64,000 nt of DNA. Origin: Leucobacter luti (GTDB taxonomy: Bacteria; Actinomycetota; Actinomycetes; Actinomycetales; Microbacteriaceae). The position numbers and the translations under genes were made by a program. Positions 1 through 8,807 of this stretch are shown here, piece by piece (position 1 is the stretch's first letter; each line of letters begins with the position of its first letter). The notes under the pieces were generated by a model. It saw only the letters and a list, made by a program, of their open reading frames with translations, did not search any database and was not told the origin of the DNA. Where the stretch lies: contig NZ_CP080492.1 of the NCBI RefSeq assembly GCF_019464495.1, positions 186,001-250,000 on the forward strand. Direction: 5' to 3'.

Positions 1-2
1 CA

Positions 3-56
3 CCGGGCCAAGCAGTTGAGGTTGTGGACGCGGACGCGAAGGAGAAAGACGCATGA
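3..56 (+). CDS. C-terminal end of a RuvX-like gene (partial)
   Basis: An open frame enters from the left edge and stops at TGA 54-56, overlapping the mltG start by 4 bases (ATGA). Only 17 residues are visible, beginning PGQAVEVVDAD. In actinobacteria the gene directly upstream of mltG is usually ruvX (Holliday junction resolvase-like, 16S rRNA processing), and the PGxxVE-type tail is compatible with that. The identification rests on position rather than on diagnostic residues. Confidence 0.4.
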   Translation, partial: PGQAVEVVDADAKEKDA

Positions 57-1150
57 ACGCACGTACTCGCGGGGAGTCCTCGGGGGCCGGCAAGAAGGTC
101 CTGATCTCCCTCCTCGTCGCGGTGTTGCTCCTCGGCGGGCTTGCTGCGGCAGGCACCTACCTGTGGTCGCAGTACGGCCAGCAGCTCTCACTTGCGTTCG
201 GCTGGACAACGAATGACTACGAGGGCCCTGGTGAGGGTGAAACGATCGTGGTCATCACCGAAGGCGAAATTGGAAGTGACATTGCGGCGAATCTCGCTGC
301 GGCCGACGTCGTGAAGACCTCTGAGGCCTTTTACGATGTGTTGCTCGCGCAGGATCCAGCCGTCGAGTTCCTTCCGGGGTCGTACCGTCTGAAACTGCAG
401 ATGAGCGCCAAGGGTGCGCTCGAAGCGCTGCAGGATCCTGCGAACAAAATGGAATTGACTGCGATGATCCCCGAGGGCAAGACGGTGAGCCAGACGATCG
501 AGCTCATCGCGGCCGGCGCGGATATCCCACTCGCTGAGCTTGAGGCAGCGGTGCAGGATCCCACCGCCTTTGGTCTGCCCGCAGGGGTAGACACACTCGA
601 GGGTTGGCTGTTCCCTGCAACATACGAGTTCGAAGAGGACACCACGGGCGCGGAAGCGATCCAGCGGCTCGTCGATGAGCAGCGCAACGTGCTGACCGAG
701 CTTGGTGTGGCCGAGGCTGACCGGGAGCGGGTACTCACGATTGCCGCAATGATTCAGCGCGAGGGCGGAAGGATCGAGGACTTTGGCAAGGTCTCCCGCG
801 TAATCCAAAACCGCCTGGATCAGGGCATGAAGCTGCAAATGGATTCGACGGCCCAGTACGGCATGGGACAGCACGAAGATGGTTCGGTCTGGTCGACCGA
901 CGAGGCGCTCTCAGACGATAACCCGTGGAACACCTACGTGCACGAGGGACTCCCGAAGGGACCAATCGCGAACCCGGGCCGCGATGCAATCTCTGCAGCG
1001 CTCAACCCAGAACCGGGGGACTGGCTCTACTTCGTAGCGATCAACCTCGACACGCGCGAGTCCGCCTTTAGTGTGACTCAGGAAGAGCACGACGCCTCGG
1101 TTCAGCGGCTCAACGAGTGGTGCGCGGCGAATCCAGGTAAGGGCTGCTAA
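53..1150 (+). CDS. mltG: Endolytic murein transglycosylase MltG (YceG-like)
   Basis: A 365-residue membrane-anchored lytic transglycosylase that cleaves nascent peptidoglycan strands and so helps set glycan chain length. A short basic N-terminus is followed by one transmembrane segment at about residues 18-39, then the extracytoplasmic domain. The YceG core is recognisable by GTDI-like (GSDIAANL), GxLFPxTYEF (GWLFPATYEF), the catalytic glutamate in AAMIQREGG, VIQNRL and MDSTAQYG, and a C-terminal WLYFVA segment. The length is normal for the family. It is the first gene of the mltG-aroE-aroC-aroK-aroB string and its TAA directly abuts the aroE start. Confidence 0.93.
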   Translation: MNARTRGESSGAGKKVLISLLVAVLLLGGLAAAGTYLWSQYGQQLSLAFGWTTNDYEGPGEGETIVVITEGEIGSDIAANLAAADVVKTSEAFYDVLLAQDPAVEFLPGSYRLKLQMSAKGALEALQDPANKMELTAMIPEGKTVSQTIELIAAGADIPLAELEAAVQDPTAFGLPAGVDTLEGWLFPATYEFEEDTTGAEAIQRLVDEQRNVLTELGVAEADRERVLTIAAMIQREGGRIEDFGKVSRVIQNRLDQGMKLQMDSTAQYGMGQHEDGSVWSTDEALSDDNPWNTYVHEGLPKGPIANPGRDAISAALNPEPGDWLYFVAINLDTRESAFSVTQEEHDASVQRLNEWCAANPGKGC

Positions 1151-1984
1151 ATGCCCGAGCAGCTGGCAGTGCTGGGGCTGCCGATCTCGCACTCGCTTTC
1201 GCCCCGGATCCACCGCGCAGCATATGCACAGCTCGGCCTCCCTTGGCGGTACTCGGCGGTGCGGTGCGCCGCGGCCGAGCTGGGCACCTTCTTGGCGGGG
1301 CGCGGCCCTGAGTGGCGGGGGCTCTCCGTCACGATGCCGCTGAAGGAAGAGGCGCACCGGCTTGCTCGCTCACTCGATCCCGTAGCCGAGTCGAGCGGCG
1401 TGGTGAATACGCTTGCCCGCCGCTCCGATGGGCGGGGCTGGGACGGGTATGACACCGATGTCGCGGGTCTCGCTGCCGCGATACGTGATGCCGGCCTGGA
1501 CGCTGCACGGACACTCGTCATCGGCACGGGCGCCACGGCGGTGTCAGCGGTGCTTGCCGCGCAGCAGCTCGGCGCCGCGCAGCTCTGGGTAGCCGGACGC
1601 CGTCGCACTGCGGCTCACGCTATCGCGCGGCGTTTTGGCGCCACTGACGGGATTGACCTCGCCGACGCCGAGCTCCGCCGGCTGCCCGCGACACTCGTGA
1701 TTTCCACCCTGCCCGGGCCCGCAGGACACCAGGCTTCCATTCCTCCAGAACTGACCGCAGTGCCGCTGTTCGACGTTGCATACGACCCCTGGCCGTCGCC
1801 GCTCGCCGAGCGCTGGCGCGCTGCCGGAGGGACGGCGCATCCCGGCACAGCGATGCTGATCGAACAGGCCATCGTGCAGGTGCGGATATTTCGATCCGGT
1901 GATCCCACGACGCTTCTTCCGGACGAGTCGGCAGTGCGTGCGGCGATGCGCGGAGCGACGGCGTCCGCCGATATGGGAAGATAG
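1151..1984 (+). CDS. aroE: Shikimate 5-dehydrogenase
   Basis: A 277-residue enzyme reducing 3-dehydroshikimate to shikimate with NADPH in the cytosol. The substrate-binding N-terminal motif is [12 protein letters not shown], with the two serines that hold shikimate. The catalytic lysine lies in TMPLKEEA and the paired aspartate in GYDTDVAGL. The nucleotide-binding loop [10 protein letters not shown] is less canonical than the usual GAGGAAxA. The C-terminal [12 protein letters not shown] motif is present. It starts immediately after the mltG stop and ends 5 bases before aroC, so co-translation is likely. Confidence 0.93.
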   Translation: MPEQLAVLGLPISHSLSPRIHRAAYAQLGLPWRYSAVRCAAAELGTFLAGRGPEWRGLSVTMPLKEEAHRLARSLDPVAESSGVVNTLARRSDGRGWDGYDTDVAGLAAAIRDAGLDAARTLVIGTGATAVSAVLAAQQLGAAQLWVAGRRRTAAHAIARRFGATDGIDLADAELRRLPATLVISTLPGPAGHQASIPPELTAVPLFDVAYDPWPSPLAERWRAAGGTAHPGTAMLIEQAIVQVRIFRSGDPTTLLPDESAVRAAMRGATASADMGR

Positions 1985-1989
1985 TCGGT

Positions 1990-3186
1990 ATGCTGCGTTG
2001 GCTTACCGCTGGAGAATCCCACGGCCCTGAACTGATCGCTGTCCTTGAGGGCATGCCTGCTGGTGTGCCCATCTCCCTCACGGAGATCAGGGCCGACCTC
2101 GCGAGGCGGAAGCTCGGCTATGGCCGCGGTTCGCGGATGAAGTTTGAGCAAGACGAGCTCAACATCTCCGGTGGTGTCGTGCAGGGTGTCACCATTGGGG
2201 GACCCGTGGCAATTCGCATCGGCAACACCGAGTGGCCGAAGTGGGCCGAGGTGATGTCCGCTGAGCCGACTGAACTCTCGGAAAAGTCTCGCGGCCGCGG
2301 TGCGCCTCTGACGCGCCCCCGTCCGGGACACGCGGACCTCGCCGGTATGCAGAAGTATGGCTTCGACGAGGCGCGCCCGGTCCTGGAGCGTGCCAGCGCC
2401 CGAGAGACCGCCGCCCGCGTGGCACTTGGTGCCGTCGCTCGCGCGTTCCTCGCGGAGCTTGGTATCGGGCTCGTGAGTCACACGGTGTCGCTCGGTGATA
2501 TCGAGACCCCGGCGGGGTCCCCGCTGCCTCGCCCAGCCGACACCGCGGCGCTCGACGCCGACCCGCTGCGTTGCTTTGACGCAGCTACCAGTGCGCGCAT
2601 GGTTGCAGAGGTTGATGACACGAAGAAGTCGGGTGACACCATCGGCGGTATCGTCGAAGTGCTCGCCTACGGCCTGCCGCCCGGGCTCGGTTCCTACGTG
2701 CACTGGGACCGCCGCCTTGACTCCCGGCTCGCGGGTGCCCTCATGGGGATCCAGGCGATCAAGGGTGTCGAAGTGGGCGACGGCTTCGAAACGACGCGCC
2801 GCCGCGGATCCGCCGCGCATGACGAGCTGCACCTCAGCGATGGCCAGATCGCGCGCGACACTGGCAGGGCCGGCGGTATCGAGGGCGGGATGACTACCGG
2901 ACAGGTGCTCCGTGTGCGTGCTGGCATGAAGCCCATCGCGACGGTGCCACACGCGCTCCCGACCGTCGACATTGCCACGGGCGAAGCGTCGCGGGCACAT
3001 CATCAACGCTCGGATGTTTCCGCGGTCCCCGCAGCAGGCGTCGTGGCAGAGGCGATGGTCGCACTCGTGCTTGCGGACGCAGTCACTGAGAAATTCGGCG
3101 GCGACAGCGTCGCGGAGACGAAGCGGAACCTGGAGTCCTATCTGGCCGCGATCCCCGAACGGCTGTCGACCGTCATCGAGTCGTGA
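1990..3186 (+). CDS. aroC: Chorismate synthase
   Basis: A 398-residue enzyme that converts 5-enolpyruvylshikimate-3-phosphate to chorismate and needs reduced FMN. Family signatures are [18 protein letters not shown] near the N-terminus, the flavin/phosphate-binding [10 protein letters not shown] segment, [14 protein letters not shown] in the middle and the C-terminal [16 protein letters not shown] region. The length is typical of actinobacterial AroC. Its TGA overlaps the GTG start of aroK. Confidence 0.95.
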   Translation: MLRWLTAGESHGPELIAVLEGMPAGVPISLTEIRADLARRKLGYGRGSRMKFEQDELNISGGVVQGVTIGGPVAIRIGNTEWPKWAEVMSAEPTELSEKSRGRGAPLTRPRPGHADLAGMQKYGFDEARPVLERASARETAARVALGAVARAFLAELGIGLVSHTVSLGDIETPAGSPLPRPADTAALDADPLRCFDAATSARMVAEVDDTKKSGDTIGGIVEVLAYGLPPGLGSYVHWDRRLDSRLAGALMGIQAIKGVEVGDGFETTRRRGSAAHDELHLSDGQIARDTGRAGGIEGGMTTGQVLRVRAGMKPIATVPHALPTVDIATGEASRAHHQRSDVSAVPAAGVVAEAMVALVLADAVTEKFGGDSVAETKRNLESYLAAIPERLSTVIES

Positions 3187-3923
3187 GCAGGAATCGCCGG
3201 GCGGTGCGCACCGCCGGGCCCCCCTCCGCCGTTCCGAAACCGGCGCCGCCCACCACACCTGAATTGCAGCATCCGAGTGATGGCTCTGCGCCAGAAGCGC
3301 TGCCTGCGGCTTCCCAGAATCGTGCGCGGCGACGCCGTCGGCGCAGATCAGGTGCCAAGCTGCCAGACCGAGCCGTCGTGTTCGTCGGTCCCATGGCAGC
3401 AGGGAAGACCAGTCTCGGCAAGCGGGTCGCGCGCGAGCTCGGTGTCCCGTTCGTCGACACCGACGCAGTGTTCGTGCGGGCGCACGGCCCCATCACTGAG
3501 TTCTTCGCGTCACACGGAGAGGCCGAGTTTCGTCGGCTGGAGGCCGAAGTGATCGCGGCGGAGCTCGCGGTTCCCGGGGGCCGTATTGTTGCACTCGGCG
3601 GTGGCGCTGTGCTCCGGGAGAGTACGCGGAAACTGCTCGCAGCTCACCCTGTAGTGCTCCTCATGACGACCCAGGAGGCCGTGCTACGGACCGCGAATCT
3701 CGCCCGTCGCCCGCTCCTGCGCGACGATCCAGAGGCGTGGGGCCGGATCCTTGCTGAGCGGAAACCGCTGTATGACGAGGTCGCCGACGTGACGTACCGC
3801 ACTGATCGCGCAACGAAAGAGCAACTTGCACGCCGTGTCGCCCAGTGGGCGCGCAGTTTCGGAAAGAAGCGCGGGCTGAGTGCCGGCGGCGAAGCAGCAA
3901 CACCGAAGAGGAGCGAATCATGA
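3183..3923 (+). CDS. aroK: Shikimate kinase with long basic N-terminal extension
   Basis: ATP-dependent 3-phosphorylation of shikimate. The kinase core begins at about residue 62: P-loop GPMAAGKT at 69-76, the shikimate-binding DTD and FRRLEAEV segments, GGGAV, and the lid region RRPLLRDD. It is about 246 residues against roughly 170-200 for ordinary AroK. The extra first 60 residues are rich in Pro/Ala and end in a run of arginines ([11 protein letters not shown]). The GTG start at 3183 overlaps the aroC stop (GTGA), and no later in-frame ATG precedes the P-loop, so the extension is probably real, although a downstream GTG/TTG start cannot be excluded. Confidence 0.9.
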   Translation: MSRNRRAVRTAGPPSAVPKPAPPTTPELQHPSDGSAPEALPAASQNRARRRRRRRSGAKLPDRAVVFVGPMAAGKTSLGKRVARELGVPFVDTDAVFVRAHGPITEFFASHGEAEFRRLEAEVIAAELAVPGGRIVALGGGAVLRESTRKLLAAHPVVLLMTTQEAVLRTANLARRPLLRDDPEAWGRILAERKPLYDEVADVTYRTDRATKEQLARRVAQWARSFGKKRGLSAGGEAATPKRSES

Positions 3924-5005
3924 CCGAGCAGCAGGCAACCGAGATTCAGGTCACGGGGGAGAGCGAGTACAGCGTTCTGGTTGGCCGCGGTGTGATTGAC
4001 CGAGTGCCTGAAGTGCTCGGAGACCGTGTGGCAAAAGTGCTCATCGTGCACACGCCAACCGTCGGCAAGATAGCTTCTGATCTGCGCGACGCGCTGCAGG
4101 GTCGATATGACCAAGTGCTGCTCGCGGAGGTGCCAGACGCCGAATCGGCAAAGCGCGTCGAGGTTGCCGCATTCTGCTGGCAGATCCTCGGCCAGTCTGA
4201 CTTTACTCGCACTGACGCCGTGATCGGTCTCGGTGGCGGGGCCGTCACGGACCTTGCCGGTTTTGTCGCCGCGACGTGGCTGCGCGGAGTGAAACTGGTG
4301 CAGATCCCCACGAGCGTGCTGGGGATGGTTGACGCGTCTGTCGGCGGCAAGACCGGGATCAATACCACCGAGGGTAAGAATCTCGTGGGCAGCTTTTATG
4401 CGCCCGCGGGTGTGATTTGCGACCTTGATCTGCTCGACAGCCTGCCGCGCAATGAAGTACTCGCCGGGTTCGCCGAAATCGCGAAGTGTGGCTTTATCGC
4501 CGAACCGGAAATCCTGGAGTTGCTTGAGGCCGACGTCGACCGCGCGACTGATCCAGCAACGCCGGAGTTCCAGCGCCTGGTCGAACTTGCGATTGGGGTG
4601 AAGGCGCGGGTTGTTTCCGAGGACTTCCGTGAAGGCGGCCTGCGAGAGATTCTGAACTATGGACACACGCTGGGACATGCAATTGAACATGCGGAGCGCT
4701 ATCAGTGGCGTCACGGCGTCGCAATCTCGATCGGCATGATGTATGCGGCCGAACTCGGGCGAATGGCAGGAGCACTCTCTGACGAGGCCGTCGATCGTCA
4801 CCGTCGGATTCTGTCCTCGTTGACACTGCCGTTGCACTATCCGGCCGGGCGCTGGCAGGGGCTGCTCGCCACAATGCAGCGCGACAAGAAGGCCCGTGCT
4901 GGGATGCTGCGATTTATTGTCCTCGACGATATCGGCAAGCCACGTGTCCTTGCCGGCGTCGATGATTCCATGCTGCAGTTCGCATACCAGGAGATCGCGA
5001 GCTAG
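3920..5005 (+). CDS. aroB: 3-dehydroquinate synthase
   Basis: A 361-residue NAD- and metal-dependent cyclase making 3-dehydroquinate from DAHP. The signatures GLGGGAVTDLAGFVAATWLRG-type NAD loop and PTSVLGMVDASVGGKT are present, as are EIAKCG, the metal-binding histidine segment NYGHTLGHAIEH, and a second HGVAISIGMMYA segment. ATG 3920 overlaps the aroK stop (ATGA) with GAAGAGGAG just upstream. A further in-frame start lies 75 bases upstream, but it would run into aroK. No aroQ/aroD (3-dehydroquinase) follows, unlike in many relatives. Confidence 0.95.
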   Translation: MTEQQATEIQVTGESEYSVLVGRGVIDRVPEVLGDRVAKVLIVHTPTVGKIASDLRDALQGRYDQVLLAEVPDAESAKRVEVAAFCWQILGQSDFTRTDAVIGLGGGAVTDLAGFVAATWLRGVKLVQIPTSVLGMVDASVGGKTGINTTEGKNLVGSFYAPAGVICDLDLLDSLPRNEVLAGFAEIAKCGFIAEPEILELLEADVDRATDPATPEFQRLVELAIGVKARVVSEDFREGGLREILNYGHTLGHAIEHAERYQWRHGVAISIGMMYAAELGRMAGALSDEAVDRHRRILSSLTLPLHYPAGRWQGLLATMQRDKKARAGMLRFIVLDDIGKPRVLAGVDDSMLQFAYQEIAS

Positions 5006-5060
5006 CTCCCAATTCGCTTGGGGCAAGCGGTATGGGCATGTGTTTTGGTGTGACCGAATA

Positions 5061-5082
5061 TGACATTCAGATGTGCATGTCA
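5061..5082. promoter_or_regulatory. Inverted repeat upstream of the ABC importer operon
   Basis: TGACAT at 5061-5066 and ATGTCA at 5077-5082 form a perfect 6+6 inverted repeat with a 10-base spacer, 74 bases before the start of the lipoprotein gene. A related GTGAC half-site lies just upstream (5050-5054), and the sequence continues as GTCACCC on the right. It is placed where an operator for the 5157-11073 operon would be expected. No regulator gene is adjacent, so the cognate protein is unknown. Confidence 0.35.
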
Positions 5083-5156
5083 CCCATAACTCTCGATACA
5101 TTGTCGTAATGCGCGGCGACAGGGCCGCGTCACGTCTGTTACCTCGGGGGAACACC

Positions 5157-6200
5157 ATGAGTCTTCGTCGCCACATTTCCGGAGGAATCGCTCTGCTCGC
5201 CAGCGCGGCTCTCTTGACCGGATGCGCGTCCGCTGCGAGCACAGAGGGGACGGGTGATCCGGCAGATGCACCGAAGATTACCTTCCTGTACTCGCCGTAC
5301 GCTGACTACGCTCCGTTCTTTATCGCGGAGGAAAAAGGCTACTTCGAGGACGCTGGCATCGACGTCGAACTGATCTCGAAGAGCGGTAGCTCGGGCGAGA
5401 CCTACCAGCAGGTCAGCACCGGCAGTATCGTTGCCGGCGGCGCGACCTGGGGTGCAGGCCTGTTCAATGCGACGAAGGCCGGCGCATCGATCTCCGTCAT
5501 CGCGAGTGTGTCGCGGATCCCGGATGAGGGGAAGAACCCCGCTCCGCTGATGGTTTCCGAGCAGTCTGGTATTACGGATCCGAAGCAGCTCAAGGGTGCC
5601 AAAATCGGGATCCCCGGCGACGGTGGCTTCGGCATCTACTCCGTCTACCGCGCACTCGATTCGGTCGGCCTGACCCTCGATGACGTCGAGCTCGTGAACC
5701 TCACGCCCGGCGACATCCCGCCGGCGCTTGCGAATGGCTCGGTCGACGCGAGCTGGACGATTGAACCGATCTCGTCTGCAATCGCGGATAAGAAGATCGG
5801 CCACGAGATCTTGGATGTCGGCTATCACTCCGGCGTTGAGCTCGGAGCCTTGGCCTTCAACAGCGAGTACGTCGACAAGTACCCCGAAGCGGTCACCGCG
5901 TTCACCGCGGCATACCTGCGCGCGGTGCAGGAGCTTGAGGCTGGGGGCTGGGACGATCCTGCGGATCAGGCGATCATCGCGGAGTACACCGACCTTCCCG
6001 TGGAGACGCTGCAGTCGATCGGCCTGACCGTGCAGGATCCTGAAGGTGCAATTGACTGGGAGGACGTTGCCCGTCAGGAGCAGTTCTTCCGTGATCGCAA
6101 CACCCTCGAGTTCGAGGGCGACTCCGGAATCCAGGACATTTTCCGCGCCGATATCCTGAAGCAGGCCGTCGCACAGGCCGGAGAAGCCACCGCAGAATGA
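5157..6200 (+). CDS. NMT1/TauA-SsuA-like ABC importer substrate-binding lipoprotein
   Basis: A 347-residue secreted lipoprotein. ATG 5157 gives a classic lipoprotein signal peptide with lipobox LLTGC (Cys23); an in-frame upstream start at 5073 would bury it. The mature domain begins with the family-typical TFLYSPYADYAPFFIAEEKG pattern (ligand-binding aspartate/tyrosines), then GVKIG-like KGAKIGIPG and a DASWTIEP segment. The family binds sulfonates, nitrate, thiamine pyrimidines, flavins or aromatic acids; the ligand cannot be read from sequence. It is followed with a 4-base overlap by the ATPase and then the permease. Confidence 0.88.
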   Translation: MSLRRHISGGIALLASAALLTGCASAASTEGTGDPADAPKITFLYSPYADYAPFFIAEEKGYFEDAGIDVELISKSGSSGETYQQVSTGSIVAGGATWGAGLFNATKAGASISVIASVSRIPDEGKNPAPLMVSEQSGITDPKQLKGAKIGIPGDGGFGIYSVYRALDSVGLTLDDVELVNLTPGDIPPALANGSVDASWTIEPISSAIADKKIGHEILDVGYHSGVELGALAFNSEYVDKYPEAVTAFTAAYLRAVQELEAGGWDDPADQAIIAEYTDLPVETLQSIGLTVQDPEGAIDWEDVARQEQFFRDRNTLEFEGDSGIQDIFRADILKQAVAQAGEATAE

Positions 6201-6961
6201 GCGGAATCTCGATCCAGAATCTGTGGAAGGCGTTTCCGAGCGCCGAGAACCGCGACGACGTACTCGTCGCGGTGCAGGATGTGTCTCTCGAGGTAGCCGA
6301 GCGCGAATTTGTGTGCGTGCTCGGCCCCTCGGGATGTGGCAAGAGCACGCTCCTGCGCGTCGCCGCCGGCCTTGAGCAGCCCAGCCTGGGCACCGTCGAG
6401 ACCGACTCGCGACCATCAGTGGTGTTCCAGGAGCACGGTGTGTTTCCCTGGCTCACCGTGGCAGAGAACGTCGCATATCCGCTCAAGTTGCGACGTATGC
6501 CGCGTGCCCAGCGGCGCGATCGCGTGGCCGAACTGCTTGATCTCGTGGGACTCACGGACTTCGCGAGCTACTATCCTGCGCAGATTTCAGGCGGGATGCG
6601 CCAGCGCACGTCAGTCGCGCGCGCGCTCGCTGATGACGGCAATGTGTTGCTGATGGATGAACCCTTCGGCGCGCTCGATGAGCAGACCCGTGTCGCGCTG
6701 CAGCAAGAACTGCTCCGGATCTGGGAACAAACATCGAAGTCGGTGCTGTTCATCACGCACAGTGTGGATGAGGCGCTGACGCTCGCCGATCGCGTTGTCG
6801 TGATGTCTCATCGTCCCGGCCGAATCATCGAGGAGATCGAGATTCCATTCGGACGCCCGCGTGACATCAAGGCGTTGCGTCTCGATCCGCGATATGCGGA
6901 GATCACGGTGCGATTGTGGGATCTGCTTGAGCAGCGTCCCGAGCAGGAGGAGGCCGCGTGA
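6197..6961 (+). CDS. ABC importer ATP-binding protein (SsuB/TauB type)
   Basis: A 254-residue ATPase that powers the importer encoded with its neighbours. Walker A GPSGCGKST is at residues 43-51, the Q-loop region at VVFQEHGVFPW, signature ISGGMRQR, Walker B VLLMDEPFGALD, and the switch histidine in FITHSVDEAL. The Q-loop spacing and the C-terminal region resemble nitrate/sulfonate/taurine systems. Its start overlaps the lipoprotein stop (ATGA), and its stop overlaps the permease start (GTGA). Confidence 0.92.
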   Translation: MSGISIQNLWKAFPSAENRDDVLVAVQDVSLEVAEREFVCVLGPSGCGKSTLLRVAAGLEQPSLGTVETDSRPSVVFQEHGVFPWLTVAENVAYPLKLRRMPRAQRRDRVAELLDLVGLTDFASYYPAQISGGMRQRTSVARALADDGNVLLMDEPFGALDEQTRVALQQELLRIWEQTSKSVLFITHSVDEALTLADRVVVMSHRPGRIIEEIEIPFGRPRDIKALRLDPRYAEITVRLWDLLEQRPEQEEAA

Positions 6962-7800
6962 GCGCCCAGGTGCAGCCAGGAGTGCCCGTGTCCACCGGGG
7001 GCGACGACATTCAGCGTCGACTTGCACACGCCGTTGAACGTGAGAAGGGTTCCACGTGGGTGCGGCGAATCGGCCCGTTCACCCCGCTCCTTTTGATCCT
7101 CGTGTGGGAAGTACTGAGCCGGTTCGGCGTGCTTGACGCGCGATTCTTCCCGGCGCCGAGCTCGATCGTGGAAACCTTCATCAAGATGCTGCTCGACGGC
7201 GTACTGATCGAACACGCCGCGATGACGCTCTCACGCATCGCGGTCGGCTTCGTGCTTGGTGCGATCCCTGGCGTGCTGCTCGGCGTGCTCCTCGGCTCGG
7301 TGCGGCCGCTGCGCCAGCTGCTGGAACCGATCTTTGCGAGTCTGCTCCCGATCCCGAAAGTCGCGATCTTCCCGCTGCTGCTGCTCATCTTCGGGCTTGG
7401 AGAGACCAGCAAATATGTGATCGTTGCAATTGGCGTCTTCTTTTACCTGTTCTTCAACACGATGAGCGGCGTCATGCAGACACCCCCGTTGCTGGTGGAC
7501 GTCGCTCGCGCCAACGGTGCAACCCGCATACAGCGCTGGTTCACCGTGTCGTTCCCGTATGCGCTCCCCTCAATTTTCACCGGTCTGAAACTGGCGACTG
7601 GAGGCGCGTTCGTGATTATTGCCGCCTCGGAGTTCGTGGGCTCCCAGAGCGGGCTTGGATATCTGATCTGGAGTTCGTGGTCGACGTTTGCGGTGTCAAA
7701 AATGTACGTCGGAATCGTTACGATTTCAGTGCTGGGGTACGCCGCGACGGCACTTGAAAGCTTCATCGAGCGCCGCGTGGTGCCCTGGGTGAAGTACTGA
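6958..7800 (+). CDS. ABC importer permease (SsuC/TauC type)
   Basis: A 280-residue inner-membrane subunit with about six hydrophobic segments from residue 40 onward. The EAA coupling loop is visible as DVARANGATRIQRWFTVSFP followed by YALPSIFTGLK, the part that docks on the ATPase. It starts at GTG 6958 overlapping the ATPase stop. It completes a one-lipoprotein, one-permease, one-ATPase importer whose downstream enzymes (dehydrogenase, hydrolase, DUF1684) probably act on the imported compound. Confidence 0.92.
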   Translation: MSAQVQPGVPVSTGGDDIQRRLAHAVEREKGSTWVRRIGPFTPLLLILVWEVLSRFGVLDARFFPAPSSIVETFIKMLLDGVLIEHAAMTLSRIAVGFVLGAIPGVLLGVLLGSVRPLRQLLEPIFASLLPIPKVAIFPLLLLIFGLGETSKYVIVAIGVFFYLFFNTMSGVMQTPPLLVDVARANGATRIQRWFTVSFPYALPSIFTGLKLATGGAFVIIAASEFVGSQSGLGYLIWSSWSTFAVSKMYVGIVTISVLGYAATALESFIERRVVPWVKY

Positions 7801-7808
7801 TCGGAGCG

Positions 7809-8807
7809 ATGATGACCACGCACACTGAGGTTTCGGGGGAGGAGCTCGCCGACGCGATTGGTGAGGTGCTTGCTCCGGGGCTCGCCGCCACGACTGGCGG
7901 AAGGCCTGCCGATGTCGCGCTCGCTGCGCGCTGGCTCGTGCAGGCTGAGAGCCTCGGATTGCACGGATTTGGGATTGACATGCTGCTGCGGGATCTAGAC
8001 AGGCTCCCACCCCGCGTGAGCCCTCCGGCGCAGCTGTCGAGCCCGGCCTCTGCGGTCGATTCGATCGATGCGACCGGAATTCCCGGCCCGCTTGCTCTCG
8101 CGCTCGCCGTCCGCCGCGCGGGAGAGGCCGGTGCCCAGCACGGCGTCGGAATCGTCGGGGTGCGAAATGTGGGGGCTCTGGGCGTACTCGGGTTCGGCGC
8201 TCGTCATCTGGCTGGCGCTGGGTACGTGGCGTTGCTTGCGGCCCAAGCTCCCGCGATGGTCGCACCGTGGGGCGGCACAGCTCCGGCAATCGGCACGAAT
8301 CCTCTCGCAATCGCTGCTCCGCGCGCGAATGCGGCCCCACTCGTCGCCGATTTTGCGACCGCTCCGCTGACCCTCGCGGAGTTGCGCGAATACAGGAGCT
8401 CAGGCGCGTCTCTTCCTGATGGGGTCGCACTCGATGCGGCGGGCGTGGCGACCACAGACGCGGCCCGTGTGGCAGCGCTGCTGCCCGAGAGCCTCCTGGG
8501 GTCGCTCGGTGGTTTCCTCGTCGAACTCCTTGCAGGCGTCGCAGTCGGCGGGCGCACCGCTGTCGGGGAAGCTGCGCAGGGACGCGGCGCGCTGGTGCTC
8601 GCACTTGATCCGGCCGCCGCGGGTGGGGCTGAAACAGCTGTCGATACTGCTCAGCTCGCAGAGGATTGGCGCGCCGCGGGCGGACACGTGCCACAGCGCT
8701 TTGACCACTTGCCCGTTGACGCGACCGCTACGGCGGCGCTTCCGCGCCATGTCCGGGTGTCCGCGGCGAGCTATGCTGCACTTCGCGCCGCGGGGGCGCC
8801 ATCGTGA
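7809..8807 (+). CDS. Ldh_2-family NAD(P)-dependent 2-hydroxy/2-oxo acid (or cyclic imine) dehydrogenase
   Basis: A 332-residue member of the malate/L-lactate dehydrogenase type-2 family (MDH, ureidoglycolate, 2,3-diketogulonate, sulfolactate and piperideine-carboxylate reductases). Family marks are the catalytic-histidine region (LGLHGFG in place of SHG), VAPWGGTAPAIGTNPLAIAAP, the DFAT segment and a PDGVALDAAG-TTD stretch. In the usual N-S-x-H-F-G segment I read NVGALG, so the second conserved histidine looks replaced by alanine. The better-spaced start may be the second ATG at 7812 (GGAG upstream). It lies 8 bases after the permease and overlaps the next gene by 4. Confidence 0.83.
   Translation: MMTTHTEVSGEELADAIGEVLAPGLAATTGGRPADVALAARWLVQAESLGLHGFGIDMLLRDLDRLPPRVSPPAQLSSPASAVDSIDATGIPGPLALALAVRRAGEAGAQHGVGIVGVRNVGALGVLGFGARHLAGAGYVALLAAQAPAMVAPWGGTAPAIGTNPLAIAAPRANAAPLVADFATAPLTLAELREYRSSGASLPDGVALDAAGVATTDAARVAALLPESLLGSLGGFLVELLAGVAVGGRTAVGEAAQGRGALVLALDPAAAGGAETAVDTAQLAEDWRAAGGHVPQRFDHLPVDATATAALPRHVRVSAASYAALRAAGAPS

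Noticed and set aside
1615..3258. Long minus-strand open frame (547 codons) opposite aroE/aroC
   Set aside because: Same reason: antisense of confirmed genes, with no recognisable motif or ribosome binding site.
3644..5242. Long minus-strand open frame (532 codons) opposite aroK/aroB
   Set aside because: Antisense to two well-recognised enzymes. No domain pattern is visible, and long antisense frames are common at this GC content.
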